Part shown: positions 47,046 to 59,280 of the stretch, in pieces
How positions within the stretch are numbered: the stretch's first letter is position 1
Layout of the letters: each line of letters starts with the position of its first letter
Assembly: GCF_028453695.1 (NCBI RefSeq)
Contig: NC_135777.1
Coordinates: 682,001 to 746,000 of the forward strand
Reading direction: 5' to 3'
DNA from: Augochlora pura
Taxonomy: Eukaryota > Arthropoda > Insecta > Hymenoptera > Halictidae
Length of the DNA stretch: 64,000 nt
Notes under the pieces: generated by a model
What the model saw: only the letters and a program-made list of their open reading frames with translations
What the model was told of the DNA's origin: nothing
The model's database searches: none
Position numbers and translations under genes: made by a program

Positions 47046-49831
47046 TGGAATGGGAAGGAGGACAGAGACCTTGAAGACTCTCTTTTCTTCTCTCTGCGTC
47101 TCGGTGGTTTCCGGTTCTCCCTCCCTAACTCCCCGCCCTCGGTGTGGCATTAGCGAAATTATTTTCAAGTTTTCATGCAGTTTCCGCGTCGATGGCGTCA
47201 ATGGTTGGCTCCAGATTGCCGGCCGGGTTGTGTCAGCGACTTTCTCGTTAATGCAGTTTCCGAAGAGCACAGTTAACCTCTTTATCGATGCTTGAGTGGT
47301 CTTCTAGAATCGCGAAGGACCAATCGGTACAATGACGGGAGGGGACGATGGTTGCTTTAAGATTATACGTTAAATTTTCTCAATTATTGTTTCGAAAATA
47401 TTATATTACCGCGTTGCATTGATCTTCTATCGTTTATTTCAATTTTTAATGTACCGTTTTTATATACCGTTCTATTATAGGGATACCAGTGTTCTTTTAA
47501 TTAATTCATAAAACCCAGAACCTGCCGTATTTAATTTTCAAAATTTCCTTCTTTTATTTTTCTTGGAGAAGGTACAAATAATTAAATAATAAAATTAACT
47601 AAAAATTATTAAACCAAATTCCAGTTCTTCATCGAGTGCGAATAATGAAATTTATTCTAGGCAGATTTGTGTAACAATATCTTCTACCTACACAGAGATA
47701 ATGTCCATAGGTCTCCATTGCCATACGATAACGGCCCCGCGTTGTTTTTGACTAACAAAACGGTGGATCGCGATAACCCTCCGAGTAACAGCGAGTCAGG
47801 GATTCGACCGGTGTCCTTAAGAAGTTGAATCGTCGGCGTTACAAAGTTTCGAAGATACGATTTCTTTTGAGTGTTATCGCGGCCGCCATTAATTCCGATC
47901 ATAAACGGTCCACGGTGCAAGTGCATCGTAACCACTTTATGCCGCGGGTCGCGCACACCCCGAACCAAGGGACATACTACTCTCGGACGAGGGATCGGCA
48001 CCATAGCTAGCGATTATACCGGCGGTCGTTAGTAAGTCATTTTACATCGCAAGAACGTTGCTCTCTCCCTTCCGGACGTTTTCAAGGACTACAAAACTGC
48101 TTTTCTTCTCGCCGCGAGAACACTGCCCGAAACCAACGACCTACGAGAAAGGAATATTTCCGCGAACAACGAAGCTTTATTTGTCGCGTTTCTGTAATAG
48201 AAATTCGATCGGAAAAATAGAACATTTGCACAAGGATAGCCAGTCTAATTACTAGATTATAGATCATTTGAAACATCGTTCAACATTTTAATACTCTTTC
48301 GCAGTTCGTCCAATGAACAAACACAGCTGCAACAGGACTATTTAACAATACCAGCATTGTATCATACGCTTTGTTCGCGTTATGGCACTGCTCGTTCAAT
48401 TTTCCGCGTAACCACATTGAAATTTGAACAAACCGCCCAGCTATTTCGAACTATTCAAAGATGAAACTTTGACATTCCATGGAATAAAATTTCAATGTCC
48501 TACGAGCTACGAGCCGAACGAGTTCAGACCGTCGGAGAGAGGTTAAACGGGATAAATATTTCACAAACGATCGCTGGCAGCACAGTCCCGGTTACATAGT
48601 TGAACGATACTTAACATAAGGTGGTTCCATTTGTTCCGAGTCCAAAGCTTCGGGGTCCTTTTCTTCGCGCCGGAGTCTTTCTTCTTTTCCGAAAGAAGAG
48701 GGAGAGGGTTCGGAAAGCGGAGCCGGCATAGCTACGGAGAGAACTATTGTCGCAGTGCCTGCGGCGAGAACTATTGTTTCACTTCCTTTCTGCGCGCGCC
48801 GTACACCACCGGTAATATCGTATTATGCCCCCCCGCGCGTCTAATGGAGATGCTAATTCCGTGCCCGGCGCCCATCGGCTTCCTTCGAAGTAGCGAGAGG
48901 TCGGCTGAGCCGCGAGAATGGTGTTGGCAAGGGGAAGTGGCGAAGAGATGGTGGCTCTTCCATCTCCGAGTCACTTCAATCTCCCGCAATCGTGCGGAAT
49001 ATCATGAATGCCGGAGTATATCTCGATGAATGGCCGGAGTCAGGAAGGGTGGTATTACCGAAGGTGGGACGCGGAGAATGGTCCGTTCGCTCTCCATTGA
49101 TTGATTTACGTTTACAGCCCTGCTACCGGTGGCGAGAAACGAAGATGTCTTATTATATCGGCGTACACGCGCGATCGTAATCGTGGCGTCCAGCGAATGA
49201 TAACGGAAACGCCCGAGTGCTAATAATTGTTTAATCCGTCGACCGAAGACTTTTTCCTTCGCGGTGAGAAGTGACGTGCTCGAAGCAATTAGAAAAATCG
49301 CCTTTCACCTGTTGATTATCTATTTTGACTATAATCTATCTATTTTCAGTATAAATAAAACTTTAAGGACGTCAGTTTTCTCAAAAATTGTCCTAATCAT
49401 TTTCCCCCGAAGAAATTCTACTTGTACAAAGAGAACAATCTGTTTGCAATTGAACCCAAGATCGCTGATTGAAAATCAAGAATGGAAATAATATAATGTT
49501 TATAACACCGGTATTAAAGTTTCAACGCTATCCGGAAATCAGTTCTCCCTTATCCGATTACCATTCGCTATTTCTCTACTTTCCCCGTCACCGGTCTCTT
49601 GCCATAACCTGTTCGGTTTCATCCTCTCCCCACTCCCTCGGCCTGGTCTAAAACCGTCTTTATACGTTCAATCTCGCATTATCCCGCAAATAACTTGCCC
49701 ACTCGACCATCCCAACAGTCCAACCTGTCCTGTCTCCTCCTTACCGAGACGCAGAGCATCGCGGCTGATATTCGTTTTTCCTCCTCTCGAATCCTCTTTG
49801 AACCATCAAGACGATTTCTCCCGTCCTCCTC

Positions 49832-49852
49832 TTCGTCGTCGTCGTCGTCGTC
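49832..49852 (+). repeat. (CGT)n trinucleotide array
   Basis: Seven CGT units, encoding poly-Ser in the frame 49695-49988, which has no other protein feature. Confidence 0.85.
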
Positions 49853-50128
49853 TTTTTTTCTTCATTTCCGCTCGGACTACATTAAACGCTTTCTGTACGA
49901 TTTATTATTCCCACCGAAGGTCATATTTCATTTCGTGCTGGAGGCTTTCGTATTCCAAGGGACAGAAGGTTCTGTGACAGATCGCTAGATACACGGTTTA
50001 ACAAGTTCACTGCCGAACCGGCTTCCGTGAAAATCATCCGAGCAATTTTTTTTCGTGTAATAGGGCAGCGGAGATCGCTGTGGGGTGGGTGATCAATTGC
50101 TGTGTCCTTGGCTCGTTTTCGGGCACGA

Positions 50129-50285
50129 TTAAACCCTTGAGCTATAATCACGAGTCGTAATGAAGATTTCATCTGAGATCTAATAAATATGAATATTATT
50201 AATTTCTACTAGATATGAATATTATTAATTTTCTTCTAAATATGAATACCATTAATTTCTACTAAATATGAATATTATCAAATCA
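50129..50285 (+). mobile_element. Family C MITE fragment with internal tandem expansion
   Basis: TTAA (50129-50132) precedes ACCCTTGAGCTATAATCAC, then a subterminal GAGTCGTAATGAAGATTTC and a 26-27 bp unit repeated four times. The first about 60 bp align with the 35314 copy. The right terminus is unclear, though TCAACCCTCTGCG at about 50284 resembles another terminus. No coding capacity is seen. Confidence 0.5.
50180..50284 (+). repeat. Tandem repeat, 26-27 bp x 4
   Basis: Four adjacent units each start with CTA or CTT and contain AATATGAATA followed by TTATTAATTT or a close variant. Unit starts are about 50180, 50206, 50233 and 50259. The unit is the inner block of the family C MITE found once at 35361-35390, so the array arose by local duplication within the element. 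Confidence 0.7.
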
Positions 50286-50512
50286 ACCCTCTGCGAATCC
50301 CAATAAAATTTAATACACGCAGTGAACTAACAATAGCAATATGGTGGAACAGCTATACGTCTTAACAATAGTATCTTGTCTTTTTGTCGTCGTGTTTAAC
50401 CACGGAGGATCGTTCGAGGAAATTTATGAAGATCCGGCCTAATGAAACTACGAGCGAAAGGTACACTCGAACTTACCCTTTAAAAATCCTTTCGCCGTTG
50501 TCTCTTTTTTTC

Positions 50513-50525
50513 GGGGGGGGGGGGG
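50513..50525 (+). repeat. 13-nt poly-G
   Basis: Thirteen G followed by AGGGG. Confidence 0.9.
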
Positions 50526-50768
50526 AGGGGTGGGCATTCTTTTCTTCCAAGTCTTCGGCCACCCCCCACCCTCCCTCGAAAAGCATCGAGAATTCAGTAG
50601 CGTGCAGTGCCAGCGGCAACCTTAAATTAATGATCTTGAAAGCCTAAAGCGTCGGTAGACACCCTGGAACAGGAGAATGCACTCAAGGGGTGACCGCTAG
50701 CTCCTAAGTCTCTTAGACCATGGTCTGCTCCCGCCGAGCCCCGCTCAGCCCCTCGGCACCGTTGAAAT

Positions 50769-50794
50769 GTTAGTAAACTAAATATCTTACTAAC
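50769..50794. repeat. Inverted repeat GTTAGTAA/TTACTAAC
   Basis: Eight-base arms at 50769-50776 and 50787-50794, loop 10 nt, immediately followed by CCCCTTAAGCAGTC, which resembles the C-rich start of the TTAA elements nearby. A 12-bp palindrome, AGACCATGGTCT, lies at 50715-50726. Confidence 0.5.
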
Positions 50795-51134
50795 CCCTTA
50801 AGCAGTCATGAGTTAAGCCTCGTGTTACGCTTCAGAACTTTTCCATAGCGCGTACCACCCCCCCTCCCTGGTTAATGATTTGCGCGATGTACCGTGCCTC
50901 GACTCTGACCTAATCGGAAACTTGGCAGCGTTGCGGCACGATCGAGAACCCTTTTCCGACAATCGAACGTTACCAATGCATTCGAAAATATACGTTTAAC
51001 CCCGCGACGACGACGTACGAGCGAAATACGTAGTTTTCCACATATTGAAAGTGTTGAAAACGGAAGTGAGGTTATATTCTTAATAATGTCAGTAGTTGAC
51101 TGTAATTTTGTAACATTAATCAATGCATAATGGG

Positions 51135-51381
51135 TTAACCCTTTGCGGTCGAGTGACGACTCCAAGGCGCCGTTAAAAGTAATCATGCCACGTTTCAAAA
51201 TAATTTTTATCAAATTTCCTTACATTCAAAAAATTGTTGAAAACTGTCAACTGTTGCACGAACCACAAAATTCAATTCCATAGTGTATAAAATGCACCAG
51301 ATTGTATAAAATTGAAACGCTGCAAGTCTGGAAAAATATTTTGGATTTCCAGATGAAATGGCACCGACCGCAAAGGGTTGA
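51135..51381 (+). mobile_element. Two-ended piggyBac-like MITE (family A)
   Basis: Both ends are visible. TTAA (51135-51138) precedes CCCTTTGCGGTCG (51139-51151). The exact reverse complement CGACCGCAAAGGG lies at 51365-51377, followed by TTGA (51378-51381), a one-base-decayed TTAA. The element is therefore 239 bp with 13-bp perfect terminal inverted repeats. Just inside the left end, GAGTGACGACTCC and GGCGCCGTT form an imperfect subterminal hairpin. The interior is AT-rich and has no coding frame, so this is a non-autonomous element. TTAA target sites and CCC-type termini are known for piggyBac superfamily elements. Related fragments lie at 34108 and 37023. Mobilisation would have needed a transposase from elsewhere. 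Confidence 0.8.
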
Positions 51382-52232
51382 ACCCAGTTATTCGAGTTCT
51401 TGCTCGCACGCCCCCGCAGTTAAAAGGCACTAGACAGTGTTTCTAACGCGGCCCTAGCCTCGGAGGCACCACCATAATTCGATCACCGCGCTTCAACGGT
51501 GTAACAAGCCCATTAGTTTTACGCGCGCGCCGTAATAAATTCATTTCGCGGCAAATTCAATAACTGATAAAGATAAATTTATTAATCGACGCGGTTCACG
51601 TTAACGTGTCCATTACGATTTGAGTGATCGACGAGAGTCGAAAAGGGTTTTCAACAAATAGTTGTAACGATCGATCGGTTCACGGGAATAAATAGTTCAG
51701 ACGTGGCGACATTAGTTTCTAGTCGAGGATGGTTTCGGTGAAACGCGAGGATGGATCGAAAGAACCCGATGCTCGAGTAATTGAAATATTGTCATGACGA
51801 GCATATTGATATTGCGATAATACCGATGCGTTATTAAGTGGATTACGGGGGACCTAGTGCTAGCAACGCGTTTCAAATTATTTGATAATCGAATGAGCCG
51901 AAACGAATATTGCATGCGGCGAACGTAAATGCGCGCGCCCTCGCGTTTCTGTGTACATTTGATACATTCTGAAATTTCTATCAAACCACTTGGCGATCTC
52001 ATCGCTGGGACGAAGCGAGCCCGGCGAATTTATGCGCGCGCGCTCTCGGTTCAACCTGTACGCGGGATTGCCCCACCCCCAGCCCCCCTCAGCGCGCGCG
52101 AAAAGCAAACGATCCGCGCGACACGCCGGCCGCGGTGAATTACACTTCGACGTCTTGATTGATTGGTCGTAATAGACTTAGGATTCCTAGATCGAGTTAT
52201 GCCGATGAAAAATCCAATTAACCTGGCCGAAC

Positions 52233-52268
52233 GGTGGGTGGATGGGTGGATGGGTGGGGGGTGGTGGT
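52233..52268 (+). repeat. GGTGGGTGGATG repeat
   Basis: (GGTGGATG)n-like G-rich tract with at least four GGG runs; G-quadruplex candidate. Confidence 0.8.
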
Positions 52269-52590
52269 AAGAAAAGGCGCGCGACACGAGCGCGCGGGCA
52301 ATCGATACTTTTTCATTATGACTACCCGAGGCAATTTACTCTCCGCGCGATGGTAAAAGTGAAGCACCTAAATGTAATTAGTTGTCGTCGGCAGAGGGCG
52401 CTTACCTTGGGCGACACTGCCTCCGTTATACATAGAGCAATTACAATTTAATTTTGTTTCCCCGGACGTTATAAACGAGTGTACTTCGCGGGCAGCTTCT
52501 CGCGGAGAAGTTCCCGGCCAAAGCGTGCCGCTGATTCTTTTTAGGAATCGTTGTAAACTGGAAATTTCGCGCGAAACCACGGCGCCGTCG

Positions 52591-52611
52591 TCTCTCTCTC
52601 TCTCTCTCTCT
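52591..52611 (+). repeat. (CT)n array
   Basis: Perfect TC repeat, 21 nt. Confidence 0.9.
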
Positions 52612-53559
52612 ACCCCTTCTACTATCTTCTCTTCTCCTCCCCCTCCTCTTTCAGCTTTGTTTCGTACGCGCGATAATTAATTAGGCTCGAATGAGGGCGT
52701 CATTAATTCTGGAATTTCAATATTGCCGTACTGCGAGCTACTACCTAATCCACTGCACGGGAAGACGACAATATCACGGCCGTTTTGCGCACAAATCACT
52801 GTCCTAATTCGATGCCGAGACATTTGAAAAAAGTAACGCGATTTGGAGATATTATGCTATTTCGTATCTGTTTAATACCGATTTATCTTCAAATGTCTAT
52901 TGCGAAGGCATTAATTGCAATATACACTTCTACGATCAATTCAATATACATGCTTTAGTACATTGTTTAAACATTGCTGCAACATTGTGAAAAAAAAAGC
53001 CTTTATGTTCTTGCTGTCAGAAAGAAGCTACTTGTCTAGTTTGCCGCAAGCGCGGATTAAATAATTTTAAACATCGAAGCATAGAAATTGTTCACCTTCA
53101 TTAAATCAAAATTATGCGAATTTAAATATACTACACGATCTCGAGCCGATCTCCATAAGTTCGCTGAAACGGAAGAAGCATCGCACGGCCGATTTAAAAC
53201 ATCAAATGATAATGGCGCGGTGGACAACAGCACCGCGCACTTATTTTTTCAACGATCCGTCGCCCGGTAAATAATGATAATTGATGGCGATAGAAATGTA
53301 TATAAGCAGCGCGGGCCGATTATACAAAAATTAATTCGTCAATTAATATCGGCCCGGTGGGGGTTCCGCGGTCAACGCTGCAACGATAACGCCGCATTAA
53401 CGTTTATCGTTATTACCGGCCGGCTAGCGAACTCGCGGAGTCGCGACAAAAGAGAGCGAGCGGCGGCGGTCACTTCTTCACAGCCGGAGAAACGAGAGCG
53501 CGGTTTAAAGGCGGGGTATCGAGAAAATGGAACGGTGCGCCGGAAACAGAAAAATAGGG

Positions 53560-53660
53560 AAAGGATGGAGTGACGGGAGTGGCGAGGAAGGGAAAGGGGA
53601 GGTGGGGTGGAAAAGGGGCAGGCTAGGAAGAAAGAGTGGCTGGGAGGAAAAAGCCACTGG
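53560..53660 (+). repeat. Purine-rich tract with GGGG runs
   Basis: About 100 nt, mostly G and A (GGGAAAGGGGAGGTGGGGTG). Triplex and quadruplex potential; the frames across it are compositional artefacts. Confidence 0.75.
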
Positions 53661-53787
53661 AAGGTCCGACGGCTTGAAAAGCCGCGCTAAAATTCTTCCG
53701 CGAGAGAAATTGTTTTCCGATATTGGATTCACATTGGTCCTACGGTTTTGCGGCAGTGCATCTCAAATGAAGCGAACGGGGACGGGG

Positions 53788-53812
53788 GGGAACGGGGGAA
53801 CGGGGGAACGGG
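53788..53812 (+). repeat. (AACGGGGG)n array
   Basis: AACGGGGG repeats three times, preceded by ACGGGGGGG. Confidence 0.85.
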
Positions 53813-54781
53813 CCGCTCACGGACACGTAAGAGCGACGAGATGAAATAACGTATCTCGCGGCGACGTGCGAACACAAATTGTCGCGACTGTGCCGCCTTT
53901 CAAATTATGTTTTTTCGCCGCTACAACCCTATCCGCCCCGATACTCCTCCCTTCCCTTCCCCCCGCCCCCCCGACCCACTTCATCGCGCGGCACGATCGA
54001 AAAATCCGCCGCGATTCCAACGGCGCCGTCGCTCTGTGTGTAATTATCGGACGGGACAACGGGACGCGTAATTATAGCGTCCGTGTTTTGGCGGAGTTTG
54101 TAATGCAACTTGCAACAACCGGCCGATTGTTTGTTTATCGATTGTCCCCGCCCGTTAACGCGCCATCGGCGTAGAACAATATATGCGCGGGTGTCCCCCG
54201 CCTCTCTATTACTCCAGATGTTTGATCGTTTGAAACGCGAGCACCGCGAAACTGTTTTTATATTTTCGAAACGGTTCGAGCGCGGTTATCGCGTTATTAT
54301 CGCGTTCATTCTTCGCTGGTAATTGAAGAACGCTCGTGTTCGGGAAATTAATTGCGAAGGTGTCGCGGATGTTGCTTCGTTGTGAAAACTATTTTTCTAT
54401 TCGGAATTTATCAGAAATTTATTATTTCTGTCACATGCATTCTTACAAACACACAGTTGTATCGAAATCTGTATCAACTATTTTTTATATTAACATTTTT
54501 TGATAAATTGTTTAATATTGTACATGCTTTAATTAGTTTTTATTAAACTGTGAATTTTGTGCACCTATGAACAAAAATCGATAAGTCAAACGTGGAATAT
54601 TAAAAAGATTAGAAAATGGAGAATTCTGCTGAAGATTAATTATTATTAATATCCAACTAATTAAAATTTTTATTTTGCACAAAGATCCTTAATCTAGCGA
54701 TACAAACTCGCACGTTTCTTTTGGGTCGTCGGTCCGCGGATTTTTGTTATTAGTTAATAAATTTTGTTACAATTTGGTACA

Positions 54782-54811
54782 AATAAACTTTATACGTATA
54801 AAAAGTTTATT
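54782..54811. repeat. Short inverted repeat (10-bp arms)
   Basis: AATAAACTTT (54782-54791) and AAAGTTTATT (54802-54811) are exact reverse complements around ATACGTATAA. The hairpin lies inside the putative Tc1-like element whose end is at 54894. Confidence 0.6.
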
Positions 54812-54867
54812 GCAAAATCTTACAGGCGTCCCTTGATTTCAACAAATTTCTCTTACAAGCAACGACG

Positions 54868-54894
54868 ATACGAATACTTATGGGACTGTCTGTA
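54868..54894 (-). mobile_element. Tc1-like element end (pair with 35501)
   Basis: On the minus strand the sequence reads TACAGACAGTCCCATAAG, then TATTCG. It is 23 of 27 identical to the segment at 35501-35527. An AT-rich segment with a 10-bp inverted repeat (54782-54811) lies on the inner side. No second end is identified. Confidence 0.45.
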
Positions 54895-56395
54895 AATAAT
54901 GATCCGCGATAAAAGTGCGTCCTCCGAAAATGATCCGCCTTTGAAAGTCGGGGGTGGGGGAGAGGGTTCCTTTAATATGTCTCGTGTTCCCGGGCCAACT
55001 AGCGCTATACAGGCTACGAGGATAGGAACATCAATCTGCTAGAATTTAATGTCCATGCTCGGTTTCAGCGCGAGGATGCTCGTTTCCTCGAGAAGAGTTC
55101 ATAAACTCCATCGACGCGACGCTTATACGTCTCCCGTGTCACGGGCAACCAGTAGCTCTCTCTAACCTTAGACAGCTTCAAAGATTGGCGATCGCAAAGA
55201 GGTAACCGGAGGTCGAACAGTCACTTATAGAACTTGCGCGACGAACGAGCTCGTATCTTCCGGGCAGACTCTCTTTAAAGTAGCGAACTGTTGTAACGTC
55301 CCTTCGAAAAATCGAATCGCCGTTCTTGCGACTTTATTGAATCCCGTAGCTGGCCAATCAATTTTTGTTTCGCAGCTTTCGAGCGGAAATCACGTGTTCC
55401 ATGTCAAAAAGAATTTCGTCGTTAGTACAGAAGCTACAGATGGATAATAATTACAAAGTATTTATAATATGCACTATAATAGTACCTTTACTGATTTTTA
55501 GAACTATAATATAGCCAAATTGTAAAATTTTTCGTATAACGTTACGATAGGATACAAATTACATTATATAATAGTCAAATAAATCATCTCAGTATCGATA
55601 ATGAGAAATTTCCAATTTGTACACAGTACTAACAGTTTGGTAGGGCAAGGGAAAAAAACGTTGAATCTACAATCTACACGAAAGAGATAAGTGGAAAAAG
55701 TGGAATAAAATTTTGTTGCCCGAGGATCCATTTTCGAGGAAAATCAAATTGGAAACTTCGTCGCGTTCTACTGAATAAGAATAGGCTGCCGCGTCTGATC
55801 ATGGCGCGCCAATTCTACTTCGGGAGAATACTAACGCCTGTGAACCCGACGAATTTTCAAAATCGATGCGCTCGAAAACGAAAAATTACATTCTGCATGT
55901 ATCTTCGTGAAAAAGTGGTAGCTTGGCGAATATTAACAATCCAATGATAAATAATGGCTCCATCTTTAGAATATTAATCATTTTTCCAATTTTATTTATT
56001 ATTTATTCATAATAAATTCGATAATAATAAAATAATAATATAATAATAAAATATTATGTACATTTTGATGAATCTAACAATGGCTATCGTTGATAGATAA
56101 AAGCGTTCACCGTTCAAGGGTCGAGCAGAGAAAAATGTCCTTTCGATATTGCGAGTCCATAAAAGTCTCGGGTATTTATTCTTAGATATTTAGAATGTCA
56201 AAGTTGAACACACTTATGTGTGCAGAAAGGTGTAAACGGGCACGAAGGCGTTGCTTATTTTTGTGGTATACAGAAATAATCGCACCTTATCCTGCCTCGA
56301 TGCGAGCCTCGGCAGAGCATTATCCCCGCGTTCACAGCTATTTTCTCTGCATTTGCTGTGTTTCATTTTTAAATTTAATTTCTGCACGCTCTCGA

Positions 56396-56425
56396 TACAG
56401 TGGACTCTTAAATTAAGTTGGATTT
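56396..56425 (+). mobile_element. Possible TA-flanked DNA transposon end (CAGTGGACTC)
   Basis: TA (56396-56397) precedes CAGTGGACTCTTAAATTAAG, similar to CAGTGGACTCTC-type termini of Tc1/pogo superfamily MITEs. Only one end is visible. Confidence 0.3.
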
Positions 56426-57043
56426 GCAGTTAAAAAGGCTCCAAATCGTTCTCCTAATTTTACTCATTTTCCAGCAATTAAGTAGAATAAATTACCGTCG
56501 CATTGGGTGCAACAGTAAGGACAAATATAGGTTTTGCAAAATTGTTGAACATTGCTCAGAATCGTTGAGAATGCCTTCGGTTATACGATTGTGAAAATGG
56601 TTCGTCGGCCACGGGGTTAAAAGTATTGTTTCTTTTATTAAAGTACTTATTGAAGATCCGAAACCTACCTCGTATCAGTTCGACGATACTCGCAATATAT
56701 TTGATCGCTATTGGGATTAAATAACCAAGCCTATCCAAGTCGACGTTATGCGTGGTTGGTGGCGTCGCGCGAGCCAGGCCTGTTGCTGCGCCGACTCGTC
56801 TGCTCGTTCCGCATGACTATGAGTAACGGTGAGTCGAGTAATTGCTTATGAAACGCGTTAAAGGGAGGACCGCAGTCAAGTATGCGGCTCTTGTAGAGCC
56901 TTAAAGGGGCCAACTGTTGCAACGGCCGTACAAAAAGTCGACCGCGAAGCGTGCCGCCGACTTCGCGTCTCGACTCCGCCCCGACACTCCCTACTCGCGC
57001 GCAGATGCTTACACTTCGTCGACGACCCACAATGCCGGGGCTC

Positions 57044-57064
57044 CTCTCTCTCTCTCTCTCTCTT
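57044..57064 (+). repeat. (CT)n array
   Basis: Perfect CT repeat, about 21 nt. Confidence 0.9.
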
Positions 57065-57202
57065 CTCCTACCTCACCGCGCCGGGAAGATACATTCTGCA
57101 TAATTTAATCGCAGCCGGAGGAGACGAGAAACAACAAGAGAAAGCGCATTCCGCCTCGCGCCCCCGCGCAAACACCGAATTCCTTTTGAGCTCCTCCCCT
57201 CT

Positions 57203-57224
57203 AGCACGCGCGCGCGCGCGCGCG
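57203..57224. repeat. (CG)n run
   Basis: Alternating CG about 21 nt. Confidence 0.9.
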
Positions 57225-57670
57225 GAACCTGGCGCCAACGGGTTTTTGATCGTTTCTATAAGTTCGCGCGAAAGCGCGAAATCCCGCGCCCTAGAAAATT
57301 TCGAGCCCGATCCCTATTCACCGGAATTCGAAACGCGCGCGAAATTAGAACGCTTCGCGTCGTTAGAAAAGGCTCCCCCTGAAATACTGCTATTAATATC
57401 TGCCCGGCGAACGCACGTCCTAATTTTCGAGAATACGTTTCTCTCGACTTTTCCGGGGCCAAGAATTTTATGATAATAGTCGCGGTTAAATCGGTTTTGA
57501 TGTAGCTGCGAGGCGTGAAACTTCTGTGAACGTCAATTAAATAAATGTCGTTCGAATGAGGGATGCTGTTTTCAGTACGGGTAATGGTGTACGCGATTTG
57601 TTTGCAGTCTTTTAATGGAGACTGAATACAATGGTGAAGTTGTTGTAAGCAATAGTAGTGTGAAGTTAAT

Positions 57671-57712
57671 TTAACATTTTACCGACCGGTCGCCTGGTAG
57701 TAAAAATTTTCG
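57671..57712 (+). mobile_element. Possible TTAA element end with CGACCGGTCG palindrome
   Basis: TTAACATTTTACCGACCGG starts at 57671. The perfect palindrome CGACCGGTCG is at 57683-57692, flanked by TTTTAC on the left and GTAAAA on the right, so the block can fold into a longer interrupted hairpin. The TTAA-plus-palindrome layout matches other candidate ends in the window. Single end only. Confidence 0.3.
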
Positions 57713-58347
57713 TTTCCATTTTGATTTTATTTATCTTATTCATCAAGCATCGAATATTTATGGTAACGATGGTAAAACACTGTACGAAGCTAAATAAATA
57801 AAAAAAAAACTGCAACACCTAAAATCTGTGCGAATCCGTAGTATTCTCTATTTCATCTAACATTTATAAAAAATGCAAGAGGATAACGAAATTAAATATT
57901 CACTGGGTAAAATGAAAAAACACTGGAAATAATTGAAATTCTTATGAAATATGAATTAAAAAATTCTATCGGGAAATTGGTCAGACTGCCATCGACCAGT
58001 ACATTTTTTTCTTTTGAAAAAAAATTTATTTGCAACTCAATTACAATAATGGTTGTCCGGCGCAAAGAAGAGTACTAAAAAAAGGCCACAAAATTTCTAA
58101 TAAATCGTTTTAAAACTTTCGCTCGCATTTTTAACGCATCAATTACAAATACTTTCGATTTTGAAAAAAATAATGAATTTGAATGGAGATTTTTCCTCAT
58201 TTTCCACGAATTCGAGCGTTTTCAACTGACAACTCTCGTTTCGAAACGAACGCAGCCGTGAACACCTTCGCGACAGTTATTTTCCACGTTACATGCCGGT
58301 GAATATATCTAACAAAATGGCCGCGACACCCGGACGCATAGACAGGG

Positions 58348-58349
58348 AT

Positions 58350-58380
<31 letters not shown>

Positions 58381-58395
58381 TAGATAGAGAGAGAG
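58348..58395 (+). repeat. (GA)n/(GATA)n array
   Basis: GA repeat with GATAGATA near the end, about 47 nt. Confidence 0.9.
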
Positions 58396-58736
58396 GTTTG
58401 TAATTGAAACGCGGGTGAAAGAAGAAACGTCGGCGAGAACGGTCACGATATTTATTTGGATTCGGGAACATTCGTGCTCACGGTCGGCTCGTGCTTCAAC
58501 TTTCGGTCCCCGAATTCCGGGACAGCAAGGAAGGGTGCTCGCCTCGCGCGATCATTTGACGTTATGGTCACGTTCGCGTATTTCGTGGTACGTGATGTTT
58601 GCGAGATATCTGCGATCATTAAACTCGGAGCGACGTGCCGGCGCTGGTTCGCCGTAATATCTTGCGCGGGGGTACACGGTGCCCTATAGGTATGTGTAGG
58701 TACTATCGCGCTTGGTATCGCGATCATTGAAAATTG

Positions 58737-58830
58737 CGAAAGAAAAAAGAAGAGACGAAGAGAACCGAGAAACGAAGAGAAACACAAAAGGGGAGAGAAA
58801 AAGAAAGAAAGAAAAGAGCGATTCGAGCCG
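58737..58830 (+). repeat. Polypurine tract
   Basis: About 90 nt almost wholly A and G (GAAAGAAAAAAGAAGAGACG and similar). The minus-strand frames with SFFLFLSPF-type sequence are its reflection. Confidence 0.8.
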
Positions 58831-59103
58831 ATAGGAAAGCGTTGGGAGGCGGATCGCGCGGCCGGTAATCATTCTTGCCGTTAAGTGGACTGTGCAACGT
58901 AACCGAATCCCGTTTTGTAATCCTATCAGGATTTACGAGTTTCACGAGAACTCATTATGGGCTGCAACTAATTGCGAGTGAGATAAAGACTTCTTTCATG
59001 GGTCATATAACTGATTCGATGGGATAAAGTGAATAGACGAACGCGGAAGGTCCTCATAGTCGTCGCCGTTTATTCCGACCGGTGACTATACACCGCCGGG
59101 GCG

Positions 59104-59136
59104 TTCTCTCTCTCTCTCTCTCTCTCCCTCTCTCTT
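59104..59136 (+). repeat. (CT)n array
   Basis: CT repeat, 33 nt with one CCC interruption; a second array follows at 59281. Confidence 0.9.
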
Positions 59137-59280
59137 CTGTTGGGCTCCGCCGTCGGAGGGTGGAAAAAAAGGTAGTAGGCAAAGAAGAGGAACCGGAGGA
59201 TGGTACTCGGCCGACGAGTACCGCATTAACGGGGTGAATGCCACGTGTAAACGCGCCATTGCGCCTATTACTCTTCCGTC

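Larger units (their letters stand above)
44148..50120. other. No gene seen
   Basis: Alternating AT-rich (45190-45430, 45700-46100, 46330-46660, 47350-47660) and GC-richer segments. Frames 44599-44784, 47684-48004 (minus) and 48631-49029 have no recognised domain. Confidence 0.5.
51382..54770. other. No gene seen; CpG-rich block
   Basis: 51900-54060 is CpG-rich with G-rich repeats. A minus-strand donor-like AAG-GTAAGC lies at about 52402-52410, in the middle of frame 52368-52580, but without a clear acceptor. 54380-54770 is AT-rich. Confidence 0.5.

Noticed and set aside
52368..52580. Minus-strand frame ending near AAG-GTAAGC
   Set aside because: Donor-like site at about 52402-52410, but no supporting acceptor, and the frame has no recognised protein feature.
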